14,476 nt of DNA from HRBIN15 sp039630445 (GTDB lineage Bacteria; Armatimonadota; Fimbriimonadia; Fimbriimonadales; GBS-DC): positions 1-14,476 of the forward strand of contig JBCNVA010000107.1 of assembly GCA_039630445.1 (NCBI GenBank), in the 5' to 3' direction. Position numbers and translations under genes: made by a program. This document shows positions 6,568-12,338 of the stretch, piece by piece. Position 1 is the first letter of the stretch. Each line of letters starts with the position of its first letter. Below the pieces are notes generated by a model. That model saw nothing but the letters and a program-made list of their open reading frames with translations. It searched no databases and was not told the origin of the DNA.

Positions 6568-8106
6568 ATGCTGGCGAAGGTCGATAGCGCGGCGCTGCAC
6601 GGCATCGATGCCTTCACGGTACAGGTCGAAGTCGACATGCAGCCGGGGATGCCCCAGTGGACGCTGGTTGGGCTACCCGATACCGCCGTTCAGGAGTCGC
6701 GTGAGCGCGTGCGCACCGCCATTCGCAATGTGGGGCTGGAGTTCCCCCTGCGGAGGCTCACTATCAACCTCGCACCTGCCGATGTGCGCAAAGAGGGTCC
6801 CGCCTACGACCTGCCGATTGCCGTTGGCATTCTGGCGGTGTCAGAACAGATCCCGCTGGATCGGCTGGACGAGACGCTGATTGTGGGCGAGTTGTCGCTG
6901 GATGGGAGCGTGCGCCCTGTGAACGGCGTGCTCTCCATCGCGTTGCATGCCCGCGAATCGGGCAAGCGACGGCTGATCGTGCCTGCCGCGAACGCACTGG
7001 AGGCTGCCGTCGTGCGCGAGGTGGAAGTGATCGGTGTAGAAAATCTGTTAGAGGTTGTGAGCTACTTTCACGATCCGCGCAGCAAGCCGCCAACGCGCGT
7101 CGATGTGAACGCGCTGCTGAATGCCCAGCCAGACTATGATGTGGACTTTGCCGAGATTCGGGGTCAAGAGCAGGCGAAGCGAGCGCTGGAGATTGCCGCC
7201 GCAGGCGGGCACAATGTGCTGCTGATCGGTCCGCCCGGTTCAGGCAAGACGATGCTGGCGCGTCGCCTGCCCACCATCCTACCGCCGATGACGCTGGAGG
7301 AGGCGTTGCAGACCACGCGCCTCTACAGCGCGGTGGGGCTGCTGCCGCCTAAAACAGGGCTGATGACCACTCGCCCCTTCCGCTCGCCTCATCACACCAC
7401 CTCTTATGCCGCGCTGGTGGGCGGTGGCACCATCCCGCGCCCAGGCGAGATTTCGCTGGCGCATAATGGTGTGCTTTTCTTAGACGAGCTGCCTGAGTTC
7501 AAGCGGGATGTGCTGGAGGCGATGCGCCAGCCCTTGGAGGACGGCGTGGTGTCCGTGTCGCGCGTGCAGGCGGCGGTACAGTTCCCCGCGCGCACGATGA
7601 TGGTCGCCGCGATGAACCCATGTCCATGCGGTTTTCACGGCGATCCCTCCCATACTTGCAGTTGCTCCCCCACGATGATTCGCAAATATCTCCAGCGTAT
7701 CTCGGGTCCCCTGCTGGATCGCATCGATATCCACTTGGAGGTGCCACGCTTGCGTCAGGAGGAGTTGCTCAGCCTGCAGCCGGGGGAGCCGTCGGCGGTG
7801 ATTCGGGAGCGCGTGGTGCGTGCCCGCTTACGCCAGCTGGAGCGTCTCCAGCCCTATGGACTGGTGTGCAACGCCCAGATGAGCAGCAAGCTGGTGCGCC
7901 ACTTCTGCCCAATCAGCGACGAGATACGCGCCTACCTGCGCACAGCCGTCCAGCGACTGGGACTGAGCGCACGCGCCTTCGACCGCATCCTCAAAATCGC
8001 CCGCACGATTGCCGATTTGGAGGGCGAGGCGCAGATCCAGCTGCCCCATATTGCCGAAGCGGTGCAATATCGCAGCATCGACCGCCGATTCTGGGGCACT
8101 GACTGA
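6568..8106 (+). CDS. YifB/ComM-family AAA+ ATPase (Mg-chelatase-like)
   Basis: A 512-residue protein of normal family length. Residues about 20-145 form the ChlI/Lon-protease-like N-domain (VEVDMQPGMPQWTLVGLPD, SRERVRTAI, PADVRKEGPAYDLPIA). The AAA+ core has Walker A GPPGSGKT at 221-228 and Walker B LFLDE at 303-307. It also has the family segment MNPCPCG with a second Cys pair (TCSCSP), which may bind a metal. The C-terminal part (SARAFDRILKIARTIADLEG) is the Mg_chelatase_C helical domain. Family knowledge: ComM homologues are hexameric helicases that drive branch migration during natural transformation; the role in other bacteria is less clear. AAGGAG (6556-6561) lies 6 nt before the ATG. 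It is the last rightward gene before a convergent junction. Confidence 0.95.
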   Translation: MLAKVDSAALHGIDAFTVQVEVDMQPGMPQWTLVGLPDTAVQESRERVRTAIRNVGLEFPLRRLTINLAPADVRKEGPAYDLPIAVGILAVSEQIPLDRLDETLIVGELSLDGSVRPVNGVLSIALHARESGKRRLIVPAANALEAAVVREVEVIGVENLLEVVSYFHDPRSKPPTRVDVNALLNAQPDYDVDFAEIRGQEQAKRALEIAAAGGHNVLLIGPPGSGKTMLARRLPTILPPMTLEEALQTTRLYSAVGLLPPKTGLMTTRPFRSPHHTTSYAALVGGGTIPRPGEISLAHNGVLFLDELPEFKRDVLEAMRQPLEDGVVSVSRVQAAVQFPARTMMVAAMNPCPCGFHGDPSHTCSCSPTMIRKYLQRISGPLLDRIDIHLEVPRLRQEELLSLQPGEPSAVIRERVVRARLRQLERLQPYGLVCNAQMSSKLVRHFCPISDEIRAYLRTAVQRLGLSARAFDRILKIARTIADLEGEAQIQLPHIAEAVQYRSIDRRFWGTD

Positions 8107-8121
8107 CAACATATAATAATC

Positions 8122-8250
8122 CAACTTGCTACCTGTCACTTTTGAGCAGGCGAGGTTCCTCGCTTCGCTCGGAATGACAAGGCTGGCTTTGTGAAAACGA
8201 ACCTCTCATTCCGAGCCGAAGGCGAGGAATCCCAGATAGGTAGCAACTTG
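8122..8250. repeat. Large imperfect inverted-repeat element between convergent genes
   Basis: Outer arms CAACTTGCTACCT (8122-8134) and AGGTAGCAACTTG (8238-8250) pair with one mismatch. Inner arms are GGTTCCTCGC..CTCGGAATGA (8154-8177) and TCATTCCGAG..GAGGAATCC (8206-8233), complementary apart from a few single-base differences. The inner unit is the TTCCTCGCTTCGCTCGGAATGAC type of dispersed repeat that I recall from many unrelated bacterial genomes. It occupies nearly all the space between the yifB stop and the convergent LuxR-type gene. It may act as a bidirectional terminator, a small non-autonomous mobile element, or both. No target-site duplication or coding sequence is visible. Confidence 0.75.
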
Positions 8251-8466
8251 TTAGACGCTCACAAGCTCCTCAGCGGGTGTTTCTGAGGATTGGACAGTGG
8301 TTAACACAGAGCCAGCGAACAGTTTATAGAGAACATTCATAGTGGTCTGTTCCACTTGTTCCGTCGTAATCGCCATCTGTTCAGCGACCTGTTCAGGGGT
8401 CAGACCCTCCGCGAAGCATCGGATCACACTCCGCTCACGCTCACTCAGTTTGTAGTGCGTCTCCAT
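8251..8466 (-). CDS. Small stand-alone LuxR/GerE-type HTH protein
   Basis: A 71-residue protein. The frame extends further upstream, but the ATG at 8466 is chosen because AAAGGAGG precedes it closely and the promoter lies inside the longer version. Residues 6-53 (YKLSERERSVIRCFAEGLTP and onwards to VLYKLFAG) match the LuxR-type HTH: LSxRERxVI, then AEGLTPEQVAEQM, then a recognition helix VEQTTMNVLYKL. There is no receiver, autoinducer or ATPase domain, so it resembles GerE-like single-domain regulators. The recognition helix is less basic than usual (EQVEQTTMN), so DNA binding is likely but unproven. It lies 56 nt downstream of the membrane wHTH gene on the same strand, with its own promoter between. 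Confidence 0.78.
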   Translation of the reverse strand: METHYKLSERERSVIRCFAEGLTPEQVAEQMAITTEQVEQTTMNVLYKLFAGSVLTTVQSSETPAEELVSV

Positions 8467-8496
8467 AGCGTACCTCCTTTGGTTGTTTCCGAGGGG

Positions 8497-8526
8497 ATTA
8501 TACCTGCTCGATGGCAGCAGAGTCAA
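8497..8526 (-). promoter_or_regulatory. Near-consensus sigma-70 promoter of the LuxR-type gene
   Basis: On the minus strand TTGACT (8526-8521, 5/6) is followed by an 18-nt spacer and TATAAT (8502-8497, 6/6). The -35 overlaps the TGA of the upstream membrane wHTH gene. The spacer contains the inverted repeat CTGCT (8520-8516) / AGCAG (8508-8504), well placed for a repressor to block RNA polymerase. The expected start near 8490 leaves a leader of about 24 nt holding AAAGGAGG. Confidence 0.8.
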
Positions 8527-9341
8527 GAGTTTTCGCGTGTAGACGCAAAACCAGCAGGAATACTGGGGCGTCGGGCGCGGGAGCCGTTGCGGGGCAAGGG
8601 AGTGACGACCGTCTCGTAGCCGTTGCCCTTGCGTCGGATGTAGCCGCGGGCTTCCAGCTCCTGCAGGTAGTTATAAAGCGTCTGGCGCGAGCAGCCCAGT
8701 TCCGCCGCGAGCTGGGCGCGGGTCAGCGTCGGGCGCTCATACAGCAGATAGAGCAGCTGCTCCAGCGCGGCTTCCTTGCCACCAGGCAGATGATTGCGCT
8801 CGTTGGATGGTGTAAGGGCGACCACGGCTGCCCGCGCAGGCTCCGCCTGCGGCTCGTGGCTGGCTGCGCGCTCCTCACGGGTTTCGGTCTGCCCTTCGCC
8901 ACTGGTAATCTGAAGTGCGTAATTGCGATCCTCACCGATGATTTCAATCAGCGCGAACATAATAATCGGCAGCGTGACGGAGAGCAGGAACGGGCGCAGG
9001 AACACGACAGCCCTGTCGAACGCACTTGCCGTCGCCAGCGGCTGCTGATGCATAATGCCGTACAGGTAGTTGGCATACGCGCTGATGAAGGTGACTAGGA
9101 TCAGCACCGCCCAGAGGGGGGCTGTTGAGCGGTTCTGCCGCTTGCGCAGCTGGATGCCGTAGGCAAGCCCCAAGATGCCCAGATCGATGCCGAGCGCCTG
9201 CACATAGCCCCAAACCAGATTACCTCCCTCCAGCGTGCTGAAGGTGTACGCCACATGATGCACGCTGCCCGCCAGCACAAAGAGCGTGACCAGCACCAGC
9301 AGCGCAGTGGACAACGGCATATCTTTCAGCTGATATCGCAT
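8523..9341 (-). CDS. Membrane protein with four TM segments and a C-terminal winged helix
   Basis: A 272-residue protein. Four hydrophobic segments lie at about residues 9-32, 39-62, 73-94 and 110-135. A polar Glu/Ala-rich linker follows, then a winged HTH at about 190-246 (LEQLLYLLYERPTLTRAQLA, SRQTLYNYLQELEARGYI). The layout suggests a membrane-bound DNA-binding regulator. The membrane part (VHHVAYTF, then LGLAYGIQLRKRQ, then ISAYANYLYGIM, then PIIMFALIEIIGEDRN) resembles the DUF2637 group, known mainly from actinobacterial mobile elements; this similarity is by eye. The ATG at 9341 has GGAGG 9 nt upstream; a second ATG at 9320 is less well supported. The signal sensed is unknown; TM1 carries an HH pair. 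It is upstream of the LuxR-type gene. Confidence 0.8.
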   Translation of the reverse strand: MRYQLKDMPLSTALLVLVTLFVLAGSVHHVAYTFSTLEGGNLVWGYVQALGIDLGILGLAYGIQLRKRQNRSTAPLWAVLILVTFISAYANYLYGIMHQQPLATASAFDRAVVFLRPFLLSVTLPIIMFALIEIIGEDRNYALQITSGEGQTETREERAASHEPQAEPARAAVVALTPSNERNHLPGGKEAALEQLLYLLYERPTLTRAQLAAELGCSRQTLYNYLQELEARGYIRRKGNGYETVVTPLPRNGSRARRPSIPAGFASTRENS

Positions 9342-9383
9342 CGCTTACAACCTCCGTGTCGTTTTGCGAATAACGGCTCATCC

Positions 9384-9398
9384 AGGGGCGATGCCCCT
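9384..9398. repeat. GC-rich hairpin AGGGGC-GAT-GCCCCT (dispersed-repeat type)
   Basis: A perfect 6-bp stem with a 3-nt loop, set in CCAGGGGCGATGCCCCTACC. This 'GTAGGGGCATCGCCCCTGG' form is a common dispersed hairpin in several phyla, as I recall. It lies in the 381-nt gap between the divergent membrane wHTH gene and the antiporter gene. The rest of that gap up to about 9535 holds a TTAGA-CAC-TCTAA palindrome (9409-9421), a weak GGGG/CCCC hairpin (9464-9478 region) and nothing else I can name. Confidence 0.5.
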
Positions 9399-9535
9399 AC
9401 CCATCGGGTTAGACACTCTAATTCCAGCCCCTTTTCAAGAATCCTGCCTGCTTCACCGCCTTAGGGGAAAGTGTACCCCAGAAAATGTCTTAGCGAAAGC
9501 TTTGGGGCAGACAAGGAGCGCTTCCCGAATCCATC

Positions 9536-9565
9536 TTTCCATCTTGAGACCGAATGGGGTATAAT
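9536..9565 (+). promoter_or_regulatory. Promoter of the fluoride-riboswitch/antiporter operon
   Basis: TATAAT (9560-9565) is a perfect -10, and TTTCCA (9536-9541, 4/6) lies 18 nt upstream. Initiation near 9572 would begin the RNA right at the first hairpin of the riboswitch leader (9574-9596), leaving a 5' UTR of about 150 nt. The position relative to the riboswitch strongly supports the -10; the -35 is weak. Confidence 0.65.
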
Positions 9566-9597
9566 ATGGTTTGGTGCTGCTGCATAAGCAGCGCACA

Positions 9598-9663
9598 AGG
9601 CGATGGAGTTCCGCCTGTCCCCTCAGGGGCAAACCGCCGCTAATGGCTGATGACTCCTGCACC
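9598..9663 (+). ncRNA. Fluoride riboswitch (crcB motif) aptamer
   Basis: The sequence follows the crcB/fluoride consensus closely. AGGCG (9598-9602) pairs with CGCCT (9612-9616) around ATGGAGTTC. The linker ends in CAAACCGCC (9630-9638), and GCC (9636-9638) pairs with GGC (9645-9647). GCTGATGACTCC then follows, with ACTCC (9653-9657) pairing back to GGAGT (9605-9609) to make the pseudoknot. The conserved GGNGATGG, AAACCGC and GCTGATG blocks all align with the Pseudomonas syringae and Thermotoga sequences as I remember them. Two differences: the usual CCTAC end reads CCTGC, and the linker carries an extra CCCC-TCA-GGGG hairpin (9619-9629). A separate 9-bp hairpin lies just 5' (9574-9596). It sits 60 nt upstream of a cation/proton antiporter gene, a known target class. 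Confidence 0.93.
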
Positions 9664-9722
9664 TTTTCCGTAGCGCAAAACGACAGGCTTTCACGCTTTT
9701 TGCTAACAGGAGGACAGGTGTG
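9664..9722 (+). promoter_or_regulatory. Expression platform of the fluoride riboswitch with the antiporter Shine-Dalgarno
   Basis: The Shine-Dalgarno AGGAGG (9708-9713) is followed by ACAGG. GGACAGG (9712-9718) is an exact complement of CCTGTCC (9614-9620) in the aptamer, and GACAGG (9682-9687) is a second partial copy. AGCGCAAAACG (9672-9682) and CGCTTTTTGCT (9694-9704) can form an imperfect stem. No clean GC stem followed by a U-run is present, so translational control is favoured over an intrinsic terminator. This is inferred from complementarity. Confidence 0.45.
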
Positions 9723-10883
9723 ATGGAGAACATCTGGTGGACTTCATGTGTGTGGATCACGCTGGCGCTGATTGCCTCGCTGCTTTCGATGCGCTTGGCG
9801 ATCAGCGTGGCGTTGATGGAGATTATTGTTGGGACAATTGCAGGCAACCTATTTCATCTTCAGCCAAGCGAGTGGATTAACTTTCTGGCGAGCTTGGGCG
9901 GTGTCTTGCTCACCTTTCTGGCAGGGGCAGAAATTGACCCCGATTCACTGCGCCAGCACTGGCGGGCAGCGCTTGCGATAGGCTTTGCCTCGTTCCTTGC
10001 CCCTTTTCTTGCGGCGATGGGCTATGCCTACTATGTAGCAGGCTGGTCTGCTGATGCAGCAAAAATCGCAGGCATCGCGCTCTCCACTACCTCGGTAGCG
10101 GTGGTCTACGCAGTGATGATCGAAACAGGGCTGAACCGTGCCTCACTGGGCAAACTCATCTTAGCTGCATGTTTTGTCACCGATTTGGGCACGGTGATTG
10201 CACTGGGGCTACTGTTCGCCCATTTCAACCTGTGGATGTTGCTCTTTGTGGCGGCGCTGGGCATTGTACTACCGCTGGCTCCGAGGCTGACGCGCTGGTT
10301 CTTTCGGAATGTAGGAATCCATACCAGCGAGCCGCAAATCAAATTCATTCTGATCCTTGTGCTACTGCTGGGTGCGCTGGCGGTTCAGGCAAATAGTGAG
10401 GCGGTGCTGCCTGCCTACCTGCTGGGATTGGTGCTGGCAGCCACGATGACACGCGACTGGGACTTCATGCATCGCATTCGCACGATGACCTTCACACTCC
10501 TTACTCCATTCTATTTCCTGAAAGCAGGAGCATTTGTCTCTATACCCGCGATGGGGCGGGCAGCAGGGCTGGTTCTCATTCTGCTCCTAGTGAAGGTTGC
10601 TGCAAAAATCATCGGTTGCTACCCACTATGTCGCTGGTGGTGCCTGCCTCCGCGTGAGGCGACTTACACCACTTTGTTAATGAGTACCGGCCTGACCTTC
10701 GGCACTATCTCCGCGCTTTTCGGTTTAACGCACGGTTACATTAACCAAAGCCAGTATACCGTGCTGGTGGCTGCTGTCATCGGGAGTGCGCTGATCCCTA
10801 CACTAATCGCTCAGGGCTTTTTCAAGCCCACCGTAACAAGGGAGCCAGCTCATCACAAGGCTTCGGAGATCGTTACCCACTAG
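9723..10883 (+). CDS. CPA2-type cation/proton antiporter (Na_H_Exchanger family)
   Basis: A 386-residue polytopic membrane protein with about 12 hydrophobic segments and only a short polar tail, so no TrkA/RCK domain. The family fold is shown by MEIIVGTIAGN near the second segment, FLAGAEIDPDSLR (the FxAGxE(I/L)D signature before the third loop), LSTTSVAVVYAVMIETGL and the ion-site helix CFVTDLGTVIALGLL. At the ion site the motif is TD (T153-D154) rather than the DD, ND or QD of characterised groups. Such proteins exchange Na+ or K+ for H+. The start is GTG 9720 or ATG 9723; ATG is chosen, 9 nt after AGGAGG. It is controlled by a fluoride riboswitch and co-transcribed with a UspA gene 14 nt downstream, so a role in surviving fluoride or acid stress is likely. 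The ion used cannot be read from sequence. Confidence 0.92.
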   Translation: MENIWWTSCVWITLALIASLLSMRLAISVALMEIIVGTIAGNLFHLQPSEWINFLASLGGVLLTFLAGAEIDPDSLRQHWRAALAIGFASFLAPFLAAMGYAYYVAGWSADAAKIAGIALSTTSVAVVYAVMIETGLNRASLGKLILAACFVTDLGTVIALGLLFAHFNLWMLLFVAALGIVLPLAPRLTRWFFRNVGIHTSEPQIKFILILVLLLGALAVQANSEAVLPAYLLGLVLAATMTRDWDFMHRIRTMTFTLLTPFYFLKAGAFVSIPAMGRAAGLVLILLLVKVAAKIIGCYPLCRWWCLPPREATYTTLLMSTGLTFGTISALFGLTHGYINQSQYTVLVAAVIGSALIPTLIAQGFFKPTVTREPAHHKASEIVTH

Positions 10884-10897
10884 ACAGGAGGTGACCT

Positions 10898-11320
10898 ATG
10901 TATCGATGTATTCTAGTTGGCTTCGACGGTTCGGACGGTGCCCGCAAAGCGCTGGACGCGGGCATTGCACTGGCGCGCGTGCTGAATGCAGAGCTGCATG
11001 TGATTATGGTGGAGGAAGACCTGCCGAAATATGCTGCCACCATCGGTGAATATGAGGAGGTCAAGCACCAGCGGGACGCCTACTTTGCTCAATTAAAGCA
11101 GGAAGCGCACCAGATGGCACAGCAGGCAGGAGTACTCGCGCAGACCCACATCGTGGCAGGACACGAAGTGTGGGCGATAGTGGAGTTCATCCAGCACCAT
11201 GGGGTGGACCTGCTGGTCATCGGTCACCAAGGGCACTCCACCCTGCATGAGCGCGTGTTCGGCAGCACGGCATCGGCACTCGTCAACCACGCTCCCTGTC
11301 ATGTGCTGGTAGTGAAGTAA
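10898..11320 (+). CDS. Universal stress protein, UspA family (ATP-binding type)
   Basis: A 140-residue single-domain Usp of typical length. The N-terminal strand and loop ILVGFDGSDGARKAL and the ATP motif G-2x-G-9x-G-S at G109, G112 and G122-S123 are present, ending in APCHVLVVK. This is the ATP-binding subgroup, as in MJ0577, rather than E. coli UspA, which lacks the motif. AGGAGGTGA (10886-10894) gives a strong ribosome site. It follows the antiporter by 14 nt, so it shares the fluoride-riboswitch transcript. Usp proteins often accompany CPA2 antiporters, free or fused, and may tune transport with ATP level; here that is inferred. Its stop is only 5 nt from the convergent ctaA stop. Confidence 0.95.
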   Translation: MYRCILVGFDGSDGARKALDAGIALARVLNAELHVIMVEEDLPKYAATIGEYEEVKHQRDAYFAQLKQEAHQMAQQAGVLAQTHIVAGHEVWAIVEFIQHHGVDLLVIGHQGHSTLHERVFGSTASALVNHAPCHVLVVK

Positions 11321-11325
11321 TCTTA

Positions 11326-12255
11326 TCAAGCAGGATGCTGGCGCATTTCGACGGTTGGGGCTGTCTGGGGCTGGGCTGCCAGCGCGCCCGCCGCAAAAAT
11401 CACCAGCATCACCCAGAGGATGTCGGTCACGGCAAGATGCACCAGCTGCATCCACACTGGGGCTTTGAGCCACACATTCAACGCGCCCAGCAGCAGCTGC
11501 CCCACATAGAGCAGGTTAAATGCCACTGCCAGGCGCAGCGTCAGGCGCGTCGGACGCTGGAGGGCAATCGCCGTCAGCACCGTAATCATATAGACGCTAA
11601 TTAGGATCGCCATCCAGGGGTGGTAGATACGCAACGCCAACAGCGTCTGCCCAATCACGGGCGATCGCTCAATCGCGCCCAGCTGCAGCAGGGTGTCGCC
11701 CAGCGCGGTGACGGCACCGCTCATGCCAAGCACGATCATTAGCAGCAACGCGCCCAGCACGCCCAAGCCTGTCCAACCCTGCCCGCGCAGGCGAAAGCGC
11801 ACTCCACCCGACGCCCAGTACGCCGTCAGCGTGAACGCGCCCAGCAACAGCAGCGTGTTCGCCAGATGCAACGCCATGACCACCGCCCGCTCGTAGGACA
11901 CATTGTGCGCCACCCACTCATAGCGCACCAAAATCATGCCAATCAGCGCCTCAAGGATGATGAAAAGGAGGCTCAGCAGCGCGCCGAAGCGAATAATGTG
12001 CCCGCGCGGATAGGCGCGAAACGCCCAGATGACCATCGCCAGCACCAGCAACCCTGCCAGACCGCTGGTGAGTCGATGGGTGAACTCAATCAGGGTTTCC
12101 ACAGCAGGCGCACGGGGGATCACCTCGCCGTTGCAAAGGGGCCAGTGGCTACCGCAGCCAGCGCCGCTGCCCGTCGCCCGAACAAACGCGCCCCACAAAA
12201 TCACCAGCACATTGTAGCCCAGCACCAGCCAGCAAAACTTCGCAAAGCGGGTCAT
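11326..12255 (-). CDS. ctaA: Heme A synthase (COX15/CtaA family)
   Basis: A 309-residue membrane protein with about eight TM segments that oxidises the heme O methyl group to the heme A formyl group for aa3-type cytochrome oxidase. Counting from the ATG at 12255, the first extracellular loop has C34 and C41 (AGCGSHWPLC) and then E57 and H60 (IEFTHR). These fall almost exactly where Bacillus subtilis CtaA has C35, C42, E57 and H60, which supports this start over the TTG at 12279. The other heme-ligand histidines are in VMALHLANT, RIYHPWMAI and QLVHLAVTD. No ctaB or oxidase gene is adjacent. The gene lacks a well-placed Shine-Dalgarno (GGAGGG lies 16 nt away) and has a TATCAT box 10 nt upstream, so it may be leaderless. 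Confidence 0.95.
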   Translation of the reverse strand: MTRFAKFCWLVLGYNVLVILWGAFVRATGSGAGCGSHWPLCNGEVIPRAPAVETLIEFTHRLTSGLAGLLVLAMVIWAFRAYPRGHIIRFGALLSLLFIILEALIGMILVRYEWVAHNVSYERAVVMALHLANTLLLLGAFTLTAYWASGGVRFRLRGQGWTGLGVLGALLLMIVLGMSGAVTALGDTLLQLGAIERSPVIGQTLLALRIYHPWMAILISVYMITVLTAIALQRPTRLTLRLAVAFNLLYVGQLLLGALNVWLKAPVWMQLVHLAVTDILWVMLVIFAAGALAAQPQTAPTVEMRQHPA

Positions 12256-12265
12256 GGCATGGTCT

Positions 12266-12271
12266 ATGATA
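12266..12271 (-). promoter_or_regulatory. -10 box (TATCAT) immediately upstream of ctaA
   Basis: On the minus strand TATCAT ends 10 nt before the ctaA ATG. It fits the TANNNT pattern also seen before ispG and fabD and would give a leaderless or nearly leaderless mRNA. No clear -35 is visible. Confidence 0.4.
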
Positions 12272-12338
12272 CCCTCCAAAACAAGGCTCCATGCAGGGAT
12301 CTCGCCACGCCCCCCGAAAGCCTACTAAGGGGAATCTC

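Noticed and set aside
8112..8117. TATAAT just after the yifB stop as a promoter
   Set aside because: There is no rightward gene downstream, only the inverted repeat and a convergent gene.
9453..9662. A 69-codon minus-strand frame across the antiporter leader
   Set aside because: It runs through the promoter and fluoride aptamer and has no family resemblance.
9672..9705. Intrinsic terminator in the antiporter leader (TTTTT at 9697-9701)
   Set aside because: The stem before the T-run is weak, and the T-run is itself part of a longer imperfect stem; translational control fits better.
12256..12279. TTG at 12279 as the ctaA start
   Set aside because: Starting at ATG 12255 puts C34, C41, E57 and H60 almost exactly on the B. 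subtilis CtaA numbering; the TTG start adds eight unsupported residues.
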